From DASUBN01 sp035691665 (lineage in GTDB: Bacteria > Pseudomonadota > Gammaproteobacteria > Natronospirales > REEB76): 40,227 bases of DNA. The notes under the pieces are model-generated. The model did not search any database. It saw nothing but the letters and a program-made list of their open reading frames with translations, and was not told the origin of the DNA. Numbering within the stretch: the first letter of the stretch is position 1; every line of letters starts with the position of its first letter. Positions 23,023-30,850 of this stretch are shown one piece after another. The DNA is taken from positions 1 to 40,227 of the forward strand of contig DASSIS010000102.1 in assembly GCA_035691665.1 (NCBI GenBank), in the 5' to 3' direction. Both the position numbers and the translations under genes were made by a program.

Positions 23023-25260
23023 CTACCGTGGAGCCCGGGTGTCGCTCATGACCACCTCCGGCTCCTGCACGATGTTGCCCTGGATGAACTCTATTCCTAA
23101 GGTGTAGAGCACCGCCATGGTCTCGGGCTTCTCCACCCGTTCGGCCACGGTCTTGATGCCCGCATCCTGGGCCCGCTTCACCAGGTTCTTCACCATCTCG
23201 TGCTTCTTGGGGTCCGTGGCCAGCACGGCGCTGATGGAGCCGTCGATCTTCAGGTAATCCACGTCCTTGATGAGGTCGAGGGTGTGTACCGGGTCGTGGC
23301 CGATGCCGAAGTGCTCGAGGGCGAAACGGCACTTGAGCTTGCGCACCCCATCGGCGAAGGACTTGGTGTCGGTCAGGTACTTCTCCGCGGACTTCTCCGG
23401 GATCTCGAAGATCAGGTTCTCGGCCGCGATGCCCTTGGCGCCGGCCAGCAGCTTCTCGATCCAGCCGAGCATGCCCTTGTCCGTGAGCGACTGGTCCGAG
23501 AGGCGCACGAACAGGCTGCTGGTGCGGCCCTGCTTGAGGCGCTCCTGCATGGCGCTGATGGAGCCTTCCAGGATCCAGCGATCGATGGCGGTCATCATGT
23601 TGATGCGCTCGGCGGCCGGCAGGAAGTCCTTAGGCGGGATCTCCTCGTCCTTGTCGCCGCGCATGCGCACCAGCACGTCGTGCAGGTCGGTGGGCTCGCC
23701 GGTCAGGCTCGCCACCGGCTGGAAGGCCAGCAGGAACTTGTTGTTCTTGAGGGCCTCGGTGAAGCGCCGCGTCCACTCGGTGTCGGTGACGCGGCCCTCG
23801 GCGTCGACGGTGGGCGGGGTCCAGCCCACCACCTTGTTGCCGCCGGCCTGCAGGGCGGTGCGATGGGCCTGCTCCGCGTCCTCCAGCAGCTTCTCCACGT
23901 TGTTGCGGTCCGCGCCCACCTCCACGTAGGAGAGGCTCACGGTGAGGCTGGTGGACTTGCCGCCCGCCTGGAAGATGCGGCTCGAGGCGGCGGCGCGCAG
24001 CCGGTCGCACCAATCGGCGATGTCGTTGATCTTGGGGCGCACCACGAGCGCCATGTACACGGTGCCGCCGAAGCGGGCCACCTGGTCCTCCTTGGCGGCG
24101 GTGGTGCGGATGAGGTCGGCGAGCGCCTTGATGATGGTGTCGCTCGCCAGCACGCCGACCTTCTCGGCCACGGCGGTGAACTTGTCCGGTTTGATGATGA
24201 CGAGGCCAAGCACGCCGCCCTTGGGCGGCTTCTGTATGGCGTTGGTGAGGGCCTCCAGGAAGAAGGTCCGGTTCATGAGGCCGGTGAACAGGTCCAGGTT
24301 GCGGTAAGTGGTGAGCTGCTGCACGCTGGCGGCGAGCTTCTGGTTGAGGAGCTCGATCTGCTGATCCTTGGCTTCCAGCTGCTGGGTGAGGGTGCCGGTC
24401 TGCTCCTGGGCCTTGGCCTGCTGGGCCTGGGCCTTGGCATGCACCTTCACCGCCAGTTCCTGCGCTTCCTTCTTCTTGGCCTCGGCTTCCTTCGCGTCCT
24501 GGTCGCTGCGGATGGAGATGGCGATGGCCGATTCCCCGTCCACCTGTACCTGGGCGAATTCCAGGGTGGTGCTGAAGGTCTTGCCATCGGTACCCTGGCC
24601 CTTGACCGTGAGCGGGTTCGCGGCCTGGCCCTTGCTCAGGAGCCGCAGCGCCTCCTTCAGGGCGATCTGCGAGCTGCTCTCGAAGAGCTCCAGGATGGGC
24701 GTGCCTTCGATGTCGGTACTCTCCTGGTGGCCGAAGAGCTCCAGGAACGCCGGGTTGGCGGAGAGGATGATGCCGTCGTGCACGTAAGTGATGGCGTCCT
24801 TGGACTCCTTCACCACCAGGTTGATGCGTTTCTCGTATTCGTGGAGCTTGATGCTGGTCTGCTCGAAGTCGCGGGCGAGTTGCAACACCTCGAGCTCACG
24901 CGAGACCACCGCCTGGAGATGCTCCACCTGGTCCATGGAGACGAGATCCCGGGCACCGGTGTTGATGATCTCGGCGATGATGGCCGGGGACAGGCTCTTG
25001 CCGATGGCGATGATCGGTACGTTGGGGAGCGTCATGTCGCGCAGCCGCACCACGTCCTTGAAAGGAGCGGCCGGCACGCTGGTGGAGCAGAGGATGAGGT
25101 CGGGTTTCTGCTGTTTGAGGCTCTTCTCGGCGTCGTCCATGCTGCCCGCCCAGATGGGACGCACGGCGTGGCCCGCGTTGCGCAGCGTGCTGTTCAGCAT
25201 CTCGGCGTCGTTCTGGGAAGGCGCGACGACCAGGACCGGCAGGGCGCTACGTGGGGACAA
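23023..25260 (-). CDS. FimX-like protein: receiver-like, PAS, degenerate GGDEF and degenerate EAL domains
   Basis: A 745-residue cytosolic protein. Domains in order: a receiver-like fold (about 5-125), a PAS domain (147-250), an Ala/Gln/Lys-rich coiled coil (255-315), GGDEF (320-480) and EAL (500-745). The GGDEF signature reads GGTVY (398-402), so no cyclase activity is expected. The EAL signature reads DVL (528-530), the metal-binding Asn is replaced (LFVRLS), and DDFGTG has become EHFGIG, so phosphodiesterase activity is unlikely. LKIDGS is kept. This matches FimX, a c-di-GMP receptor that controls type IV pilus assembly and twitching; FimV is also encoded in the window. Binding of c-di-GMP is inference. 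Confidence 0.85.
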   Translation of the reverse strand: MSPRSALPVLVVAPSQNDAEMLNSTLRNAGHAVRPIWAGSMDDAEKSLKQQKPDLILCSTSVPAAPFKDVVRLRDMTLPNVPIIAIGKSLSPAIIAEIINTGARDLVSMDQVEHLQAVVSRELEVLQLARDFEQTSIKLHEYEKRINLVVKESKDAITYVHDGIILSANPAFLELFGHQESTDIEGTPILELFESSSQIALKEALRLLSKGQAANPLTVKGQGTDGKTFSTTLEFAQVQVDGESAIAISIRSDQDAKEAEAKKKEAQELAVKVHAKAQAQQAKAQEQTGTLTQQLEAKDQQIELLNQKLAASVQQLTTYRNLDLFTGLMNRTFFLEALTNAIQKPPKGGVLGLVIIKPDKFTAVAEKVGVLASDTIIKALADLIRTTAAKEDQVARFGGTVYMALVVRPKINDIADWCDRLRAAASSRIFQAGGKSTSLTVSLSYVEVGADRNNVEKLLEDAEQAHRTALQAGGNKVVGWTPPTVDAEGRVTDTEWTRRFTEALKNNKFLLAFQPVASLTGEPTDLHDVLVRMRGDKDEEIPPKDFLPAAERINMMTAIDRWILEGSISAMQERLKQGRTSSLFVRLSDQSLTDKGMLGWIEKLLAGAKGIAAENLIFEIPEKSAEKYLTDTKSFADGVRKLKCRFALEHFGIGHDPVHTLDLIKDVDYLKIDGSISAVLATDPKKHEMVKNLVKRAQDAGIKTVAERVEKPETMAVLYTLGIEFIQGNIVQEPEVVMSDTRAPR

Positions 25261-25305
25261 GCCATCTCCTTAAACAGGGCCGCTAAGTTCTTGTTGTCAG
25301 TCAAG

Positions 25306-25450
25306 CTCTGAAAAACCCATCCATGGGGTTTTTCAGAGTCGAAAACCGCGGAGTGAATCCGCGGTTTTCTGCATTCCCCAAGTGCCTCGCACTTGGGGAA
25401 TGTCGGTGGATCCCTCCACCGACGGAACCTCCGGTTACACCTGCGGTTCC
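25306..25450. repeat. Head-to-tail array of perfect hairpins between fimX-like and epmB
   Basis: Four perfect stems of different sequence lie side by side: CTCTGAAAAACCC/GGGTTTTTCAGAG (13 bp, 25306-25338), GAAAACCGCGGA/TCCGCGGTTTTC (12 bp, 25341-25369), CATTCCCCAAGTGC/GCACTTGGGGAATG (14 bp, 25372-25402) and TCGGTGGA/TCCACCGA (8 bp, 25403-25422). A weaker pair GGAACC/GGTTCC (25424-25450) encloses the epmB stop codon. There are only 0-2 bases between neighbours. The first two look like bidirectional terminators; the rest are unexplained. Confidence 0.8.
25341..25369 (-). terminator. Intrinsic-terminator-like hairpin downstream of epmB
   Basis: A 12-base perfect stem with a G+C-rich centre, A-rich left flank and T-rich right arm (CCGCGGTTTTC on either strand) fits a two-way rho-independent terminator. 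On the minus strand it lies downstream of the epmB stop and would keep transcription out of the fimX-like gene. The neighbouring stem at 25306-25338 with five T bases could serve equally. Confidence 0.5.
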
Positions 25451-26499
25451 TGACCGGGTACTTTTATCCCATCCCTGCCGGTTTTTCCAGTGATTTCCCG
25501 CCGGTTACATGGCGGTTCAGCCGTCACGGGCACCTTGGAGGCAGCGCCTGGCACTTCCCTGACCAGCTTGGGCACGAGATAGCCGGGCAGCCGGGTGCGG
25601 AGCTCGGCCATGATGCGCAAAGCCTCGGGTTCGGGTACGTCGAAATGGGCGGCGCCCGCCACCGGGTCCAGGAGGCTCAAGTAATAGGGCAGCACGCCGG
25701 CGCTGAACAGCGCCTGGGAAAGGTCCGCCAGGGTCTCGGCGCTGTCGTTGACGCCGCGCAGCAGCACCGATTGGTTGAGCACGGTGGCACCGGTCGCTTT
25801 GAGCCGTGCGCAGGCGGCGGCGAGGTCCACGTCCATCTCCCGGGCGTGGTTCATGTGCAGCACCACCACCTTCTGGAGCTTCGAGGCGGACAGCCAGGCG
25901 ACCAGGGCCTCGTCCACCCGCGAGGGCAGCACCACCGGCTGGCGGGTGTGGATGCGCAGGCGCCGGATGTGGGGGATGCGCTCCAGTGCTTGCGCGAACG
26001 CCGCCAGCTTCTCGTCGCTCAAGGTGAGGGGGTCGCCGCCGCTCAGGATCACTTCGTCGATGCTGGGGTCCGCGCGCAGGTAATCGAGGGCCGCCTGCCA
26101 CTCGCCGGCGCGCGCCGTCTCCTCGGAATAGGGGAAGTGGCGGCGGAAGCAGTAGCGGCAATGCACGCCGCAGGCGCCGGTGGCGATCAGGAGCACCCGG
26201 CCCCGGTATTTGTGCAGCAGGCCCTTGGCGGCGATGCTCGGCATGTCGCCCACCGGATCGCGCCCGTAGCCCGCTACCTCAAGGAGCTCCTCGCCCAAGG
26301 GCAGCACTTGGCGCAGCAAGGGGTCCTGGGGGTCGCCCTTGCGCATCCGCGCCAGGAAGGCGTGGGGCACCCTGAGCGGGAAGCTCGCCGCCGCCCGCCG
26401 GGCCGGCTCCAGCCAGCGCTCGTCCAGTTCCAGCCTTGCCAGCAGTTCGCGGGGGTCGCGGACTGCCTCGGCCATCTCGGTCTGCCAACGGGTGCTCAT
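25435..26499 (-). CDS. epmB: EF-P beta-lysylation protein EpmB (lysine 2,3-aminomutase-like radical SAM)
   Basis: Converts (S)-alpha-lysine to (R)-beta-lysine for attachment to elongation factor P. The 354-residue protein has the radical-SAM cysteines in CGVHCRYCFRRHFPY, ILSGGDPLTLSD, RIHTRQPVVLP and LNQSVLLRGVND, as in EpmB/KamA. It is divergent from efp, and epmA lies beyond efp, so the whole modification set is together. The last 30 or so residues (from TAEPPCNRREITG onward) extend past the usual end and are encoded in repeat-like DNA: GAACCGC..TGTAACCGG occurs twice, 70 bases apart, the second copy supplying the stop codon. The tail is probably non-essential. Confidence 0.93.
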   Translation of the reverse strand: MSTRWQTEMAEAVRDPRELLARLELDERWLEPARRAAASFPLRVPHAFLARMRKGDPQDPLLRQVLPLGEELLEVAGYGRDPVGDMPSIAAKGLLHKYRGRVLLIATGACGVHCRYCFRRHFPYSEETARAGEWQAALDYLRADPSIDEVILSGGDPLTLSDEKLAAFAQALERIPHIRRLRIHTRQPVVLPSRVDEALVAWLSASKLQKVVVLHMNHAREMDVDLAAACARLKATGATVLNQSVLLRGVNDSAETLADLSQALFSAGVLPYYLSLLDPVAGAAHFDVPEPEALRIMAELRTRLPGYLVPKLVREVPGAASKVPVTAEPPCNRREITGKTGRDGIKVPGQEPQV

Positions 26500-26609
26500 G
26501 GTGCTTCTAAGGAGGGCTGCCCGGAGACGGGCGGTAGGGTATGATTACGCGCTTTTTCGGGGCTAGACCCCGGCATATTTTAACACTTGGCGCATATCGG
26601 GATATTTCC

Positions 26610-27176
26610 ATGAGCAGCTACAGCACCAACGAGTTCAAGGCCGGCCTCAAGATCATGATGGACGGCGACCCCTACACGATCCTCGAGAACGAGTTCGTGA
26701 AGCCGGGCAAGGGCCAGGCCTTCAACCGGGTGAAGATCCGCAACCTGAAGACCGGCAAGGTGCTGGACCGCAACATGAAGTCCGGCGACACCGTCGAGGC
26801 CGCCGACATCGCCGAGCTGGACGTGCAGTACCTCTACAGCGACGGCCAGTTCTGGCACTTCATGAACCCGGAGAACTTCGAGCAGCTCGCCGCCGACGGC
26901 ACCGCCATGGGCGATGCGAAGGACTGGCTGAAGGGCGAGGAGATGTGCAAGATCATGCTCTGGGACGGCAAGCCGCTCGGCGTGACCGCGCCCATCTTCG
27001 CCATCCTCAAGGTCACGGAGACCGAGCCGGGCGTGCGCGGTGACACGGTCACCGGCGGCACCAAGCCCGCCAAGCTCGAGACCGGCGCCACCGTGCGTGT
27101 GCCGCTCTTCATCAACGAGGGCGAGCTCATCAAGGTGGACACCCGCTCCGCCGAGTACGTCGCCCGGGCCAAGTAG
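26610..27176 (+). CDS. efp: Elongation factor P
   Basis: Relieves ribosome stalling at polyproline. The 188-residue length is standard. The modification site Lys34 is in FVKPGKGQAFNRVK, the lysine form that EpmA/EpmB beta-lysylate. Three beta-barrel domains are recognisable, ending in INEGELIKVDTRSAEYVARAK. The start is placed at 26610 (MSSYSTNEF), which fits the family; an upstream in-frame ATG would add 23 unrelated residues. The -10-like TATGAT at 26540-26545 may belong to its promoter. Confidence 0.97.
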   Translation: MSSYSTNEFKAGLKIMMDGDPYTILENEFVKPGKGQAFNRVKIRNLKTGKVLDRNMKSGDTVEAADIAELDVQYLYSDGQFWHFMNPENFEQLAADGTAMGDAKDWLKGEEMCKIMLWDGKPLGVTAPIFAILKVTETEPGVRGDTVTGGTKPAKLETGATVRVPLFINEGELIKVDTRSAEYVARAK

Positions 27177-27340
27177 CCTGCGAGCGGGTCTTTTGCCCTC
27201 GACGGCCAGGGATGGCCTAATGCCGCGGGAGACAGGATGTCGGGAGCGGCGAGGCGGTCTCCCGGCCCAGGGCGGACTTCCATGTCCACCCGCTCGCCGG
27301 CATGCGGCGAGCCCCTCGCTCTCGGCGTAGTGCTATTAAG
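27177..27340. repeat. Mosaic of GGA-loop hairpins between efp and epmA
   Basis: Short hairpins with purine loops follow one another: GGCCA-GGGA-TGGCC (27204-27217), GACA-GGA-TGTC (27231-27241), and an outer pair CGGGAGAC/GTCTCCCG (27226-27264). An imperfect palindrome GCTCGCCGgCATGCGGCGAGC follows around 27290-27310. The words GGGAGCGGCGAG and CA-GGGA-TG also occur in the element at 36854-37105 (GCACA-GGGA-TGTGC, 36921-36934). No gene is seen here. Confidence 0.6.
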
Positions 27341-27356
27341 CTGGTAACTTATTCAA

Positions 27357-28313
27357 ATGAGTGACTGGCAACCTACAGCGTCTCTGGACAATCTCAAGCT
27401 GCGCGCGGAGCTTCTCACGAAGCTCCGCGCTTTCTTTGCGGCCCGCCGGGTGCTCGAAGTGGATACGCCGGCCCTGTCCCGGGCCGGCGCCACGGACCGC
27501 CACATCGCGAGTTTCCGGGTGGACGATGGTCGCGGCGGCGCGCTCTATCTGCACACCTCCCCCGAGTTCCCCATGAAGCGGCTCCTGGCCGCCGGCAGCG
27601 GTGACATCTGGCAGCTCTGCAAGGTGTTCCGCCGCGGCGAAGCGGGGCGCCTGCACAACCCCGAGTTCAGCATGCTGGAGTGGTACCGGCTCGGCTTCGA
27701 CCATCACCGGCTCATGGCCGAGACCGCGGAACTCATCGCGGCGCTCGTCCCGGAGCGGAAGTCCGCCGAATACCTGAGCTACCGGGAGGCCTTCCTGCGC
27801 CACGCGGGCCTCGATCCCTTCGCCGCTTCCCCAAAGGACTGCATCACGGCCTTGAGAAAGGCCGACCGGCACCCACCCCAGGAGGAAGAGCTGGATTACG
27901 ACGGCTGGCTGGACCTCGTGGCCGGCGAACTGGTGTACCCCGCGCTGGGGCAGGGGGGACTCACCTTTATATATGATTATCCGGCGAGCCAGGCGGCCCT
28001 CTCCCGGGTGCGGCCCGGCACGCCGCCCGTGGCGGAGCGTTTCGAGGCCTTCATGGACGGCATGGAGCTCGCCAACGGCTTCCATGAACTGACCGACGCC
28101 GCTGAGCAGCGGCGCCGCTTCGAGGCGGACCGAACCTATCGGCAGGCCCAGGGTCTCATGGACGTACCCCTGGACGAGCGGCTGCTGGCGGCGCTCGGGC
28201 AGGGTATGCCGGCATGCGCCGGCGTGGCGCTGGGTTTCGACCGCCTGCTGATGGTCGCGGCGGGCGCCCGCGCCATCACCGAGGTCACCGTGTTCCCCTT
28301 CGATCGTGCCTAG
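27357..28313 (+). CDS. epmA: EF-P lysine ligase EpmA (PoxA/GenX)
   Basis: Attaches beta-lysine to Lys34 of EF-P; a lysyl-tRNA synthetase catalytic domain without the anticodon-binding part. At 318 residues it is the usual size. Class II synthetase motifs are seen: LEVDTPALS (motif 1), KVFRRGEAGRLHNPEFSMLEWYR (motif 2) and GVALGFDRLLM (motif 3). The N-terminus MSDWQPTASLDNLKLRAEL matches the family. It is separated from efp by a repeat-filled gap of 180 bases, and the next gene follows after 8 bases. Confidence 0.96.
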   Translation: MSDWQPTASLDNLKLRAELLTKLRAFFAARRVLEVDTPALSRAGATDRHIASFRVDDGRGGALYLHTSPEFPMKRLLAAGSGDIWQLCKVFRRGEAGRLHNPEFSMLEWYRLGFDHHRLMAETAELIAALVPERKSAEYLSYREAFLRHAGLDPFAASPKDCITALRKADRHPPQEEELDYDGWLDLVAGELVYPALGQGGLTFIYDYPASQAALSRVRPGTPPVAERFEAFMDGMELANGFHELTDAAEQRRRFEADRTYRQAQGLMDVPLDERLLAALGQGMPACAGVALGFDRLLMVAAGARAITEVTVFPFDRA

Positions 28314-28321
28314 GAGTCCAT

Positions 28322-28813
28322 GTGACGTTCGAGATGAAAAAGATAGCGGTCACGGGCAAAGCGGAGCTCTACGCGGAACTCCTGCTGCAAGCCCAGGGCC
28401 TGCTGCACGACGAGCATGACTTGGTGGCCAACGCCGCCAACTTCTCTTCGCTGCTATTCCACAGCCTCCCGGACCTCAACTGGGTGGGGTTCTATTTCCT
28501 CAAGGACGGCGAGCTCTTGGTAGGCCCCTTCCAGGGCAAGCCCGCCTGTGTGCACATCGCCCTCGGCAAGGGGGTGTGTGGTACCGCTGCCGAGACCCGT
28601 GAGACGCAGCTGGTGCCGGATGTGAACCGGTTCCCAGGCCACATCTTCTGCGACGGGGATTCGCTCTCGGAGCTGGTGGTGCCGTTGGTGAAGCGGGACG
28701 GCACGCTGCTCGGGGTGCTGGATCTCGACAGCCCCAAGCTCGCGCGCTTCGACCAGGAAGACAAGCAGGGCCTCGAGGCTCTGGCCCAGGCGTTCTTGGA
28801 CGCACTTCGTTAG
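28322..28813 (+). CDS. msrC: Free methionine-(R)-sulfoxide reductase (GAF-domain)
   Basis: Repairs free methionine-R-sulfoxide in the cytosol. It is a single GAF domain of 163 residues with NWVGFYFLKDGELLVGPFQG and the three catalytic-site cysteines in PACVHIALGKGVCG and GHIFCDGDS, then SELVVPLVKRDGTLLGVLDLDS. The GTG start at 28322 is chosen because AGGAG lies 5 bases upstream; an ATG at 28334 would shorten it by four residues and has a poorer site. An ATG at 28320 is followed directly by a stop. It sits just after epmA; its end converges with psd. Confidence 0.92.
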   Translation: MTFEMKKIAVTGKAELYAELLLQAQGLLHDEHDLVANAANFSSLLFHSLPDLNWVGFYFLKDGELLVGPFQGKPACVHIALGKGVCGTAAETRETQLVPDVNRFPGHIFCDGDSLSELVVPLVKRDGTLLGVLDLDSPKLARFDQEDKQGLEALAQAFLDALR

Positions 28814-28815
28814 CC

Positions 28816-29685
28816 TTATATAAGACTGGCCAGCTTGCGGCCCATGCGTACCGCGCTGCCGGGCTGATACTCCGGCTCCCAGCGCACGCGGCCCTCGGCG
28901 AACAGCAGGATCACCGTGGAGCCCATGTTGAAGCGGCCTGCCTCGGCGCCTTTCTCCAGGTGCGTCTCGCCTGGCTTGTAGTCCCATATCTGCACCCGTC
29001 GTCCCATGGGCGGGGTGACCTCGCCCGCCCACACCGTCTCGATGCTGGCCACGTTCATGGCTCCCACCATCACGAGCGCCATGGGCCCCGCCTCGGTGTC
29101 GAAGCAGCAGGCCACCCGCTCGTTGCGGGCGAAGAGTCGCGGTACGGCGCGGGTGGTGGGTGGGTTCACGCTGAACAGGCGGCCCGGCACGTGCAGCATG
29201 CGGCGCAGATTGCCGGCGAGCGGCATATGGATGCGGTGGTAGTCCTTGGGCGAGAGGTAGAGGGTGGCGAAGCTCCCTCCCACGTAGCGCGCCGCCTCTT
29301 CCGCATCGCCGCCCAGGAGTTCCAAGGTGGTGTAGCTCTGGCCCTTGGCCTGGAAGATGCGCCCATCCTCGATGCTGCCCAGCTGGCTCACGGCACCGTC
29401 CACGGGACAGGCGAGCGCGTACCGCTCGGCCGCGATGGGCCGCACGCCGGGTTTGAGGCTGCGGGTGAAGAAGGCGTTGAAGGTCTTGTAGGCGCGGGTG
29501 TCCGGTTCCGCCGCCTCGCTCATGTCCACTCCAAAGCGCCGCACGAAGTCACGGATGGCCCAGTCCTTGAGCGCGGGCGATCCGATGCGCGTGAGCCGGT
29601 GGGTGAGGCGCGAGATGAGATGGTGCGGCAGCGGATATTGCAGCCAGGCCTTGAGGCGGTCGGCGGCGGAGGTTCCGGTCTCCAT
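28816..29685 (-). CDS. psd: Phosphatidylserine decarboxylase proenzyme
   Basis: Makes phosphatidylethanolamine at the inner membrane. The 289-residue proenzyme has NAFFTRSLKPGVRPI, CPVDGAVSQLG, SPKDYHRIHMPLAG and the self-cleavage site near the C-terminus. The site reads NMGSTVILLF: the usual LGST is MGST, with the serine that becomes the pyruvoyl group preserved. It is the last of a minus-strand group sco-pcuAC-psd, 5 bases after the copper chaperone gene; the pairing with copper genes appears incidental. Confidence 0.95.
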   Translation of the reverse strand: METGTSAADRLKAWLQYPLPHHLISRLTHRLTRIGSPALKDWAIRDFVRRFGVDMSEAAEPDTRAYKTFNAFFTRSLKPGVRPIAAERYALACPVDGAVSQLGSIEDGRIFQAKGQSYTTLELLGGDAEEAARYVGGSFATLYLSPKDYHRIHMPLAGNLRRMLHVPGRLFSVNPPTTRAVPRLFARNERVACCFDTEAGPMALVMVGAMNVASIETVWAGEVTPPMGRRVQIWDYKPGETHLEKGAEAGRFNMGSTVILLFAEGRVRWEPEYQPGSAVRMGRKLASLI

Positions 29686-29690
29686 GCGGT

Positions 29691-30134
29691 TCAGTCCGTG
29701 GGGGCATCGCGGCGCACGTACGCCAGGATGGCGAGCTGGGAGCCGTCGGAGAAGGTAAGGGTGAGGGACACCATGTCCCCCGCATAGAGGTTCTTCTTGG
29801 GCTGCATGAGCATCAGGTGGTAACCGCCCGGCTTGAACTCGATGCTGCCGTGGGCGGGCAGGGTGATCTTCGGTACCTCCACCATGCTCTCCTGGCCGTC
29901 TTTCACCACGCTCTCATGCATCATCGCCGAGCCGAAGTCGGGGCTGATGATGCCGGTCAGGTCCAGCGGCTTGGCGGTGAGGTTCTCCAGGGTGAAGTAG
30001 CCCCCCATCACGTCCACGCCCGGAGGCGCCTGGCGGATCCACACGTGGCTGACGCGCGTGCTGGGACCGTCGGCGAGAGCGGTCGGCGCCAGCAGGCAGG
30101 CGCTCAGGGCGAGCAGCGGGAATAAGCGGCGCAT
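29691..30134 (-). CDS. PCu(A)C-type periplasmic copper chaperone
   Basis: A 147-residue protein with a signal peptide (cleavage near ALA-DG, residue 21) that carries Cu(I) to cytochrome oxidase in the periplasm. The family motif H-x10-M-x21-H-x-M is exact: His73, Met84, His106 and Met108. Its start codon overlaps the stop of the sco gene (TGATG on the minus strand), so the two are coupled. Both act in assembly of the copper centre of cytochrome c oxidase. Confidence 0.95.
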   Translation of the reverse strand: MRRLFPLLALSACLLAPTALADGPSTRVSHVWIRQAPPGVDVMGGYFTLENLTAKPLDLTGIISPDFGSAMMHESVVKDGQESMVEVPKITLPAHGSIEFKPGGYHLMLMQPKKNLYAGDMVSLTLTFSDGSQLAILAYVRRDAPTD

Positions 30135-30778
30135 CACGACTGTTGTTCTCCGTAGTAGCGGATGATGTTCGCGTAATCGGCGGCCATGCGCTTCGGGTCC
30201 AGGGGCGGCGTGAACAAGGCCGTCTCCGCGGCTTCCGGATCCACCAGCACCACCATGGTGGAGTGGACCACGGCGTAGCCGCCCTTCTTGTCGGGCTTGC
30301 CGTAGGAGAACTCCGCACCGAGGGGATCGGTCAGCGCCTTGAGGTTCGACAGGGGGCCGGTCAGGCCGGTGAACCCGGGGTTGAAGTAGGCCGCGTAGGT
30401 CTTGAGCAGCTTCGGATCGTCGCGTTTCGGGTCCACCGAGATGAAGTAGACATGCGGGCGCCGGGCCGCCGGCAGCTTGTCCAGGAGCCGCATCATCCGG
30501 TCCAAGGCCGCGAGGGTGGTGGGGCAGGCGTCCGGGCAATGGGTGTAGCCGAAGTAGAGGAGGCTCCAGTGGCCCATGAGCTGGGCGCGGGTGAAAGCGG
30601 TGCCGTCGGTATCCGTGAGGCTGAAGTCCGGCAGCGGCCGGGCATCGTGCAGCAGCAGGGCATCGGTGCGCGGACGTTCGACGGGGCGGCTGCCGAAGGT
30701 GAGGTAGCTCGCGAGCACGCCGACCGCGAGCGCCATGAACATCAGGCCCGCGTAGGGCAGGAGCGCCTTCCACTTCAT
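30134..30778 (-). CDS. SCO1/SenC family copper-binding protein
   Basis: A thioredoxin-fold protein anchored in the inner membrane by one N-terminal segment (about residues 7-27) and facing the periplasm; it helps build the Cu(A) site of cytochrome oxidase. The 214-residue protein has the copper/redox motif CPDAC (Cys81 and Cys85) in FGYTHCPDACPTT and the third ligand His172 in VVHSTMVVLVDP. The start MKWKALLPYAG is chosen as it begins directly before the membrane anchor; a much longer upstream frame overlaps prmB and is rejected. It is followed by the PCu(A)C chaperone gene. Confidence 0.95.
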   Translation of the reverse strand: MKWKALLPYAGLMFMALAVGVLASYLTFGSRPVERPRTDALLLHDARPLPDFSLTDTDGTAFTRAQLMGHWSLLYFGYTHCPDACPTTLAALDRMMRLLDKLPAARRPHVYFISVDPKRDDPKLLKTYAAYFNPGFTGLTGPLSNLKALTDPLGAEFSYGKPDKKGGYAVVHSTMVVLVDPEAAETALFTPPLDPKRMAADYANIIRYYGEQQS

Positions 30779-30850
30779 GCGCGGATTATGCCACAGCGTT
30801 GGCGGCGGCTCGTCCGACTCCTTTATGATAGGCGCATCACGAGGTGGGGA

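Noticed and set aside
25306..25422. CRISPR array
   Set aside because: The hairpins differ in sequence and are not repeated units separated by spacers; no cas gene is present.
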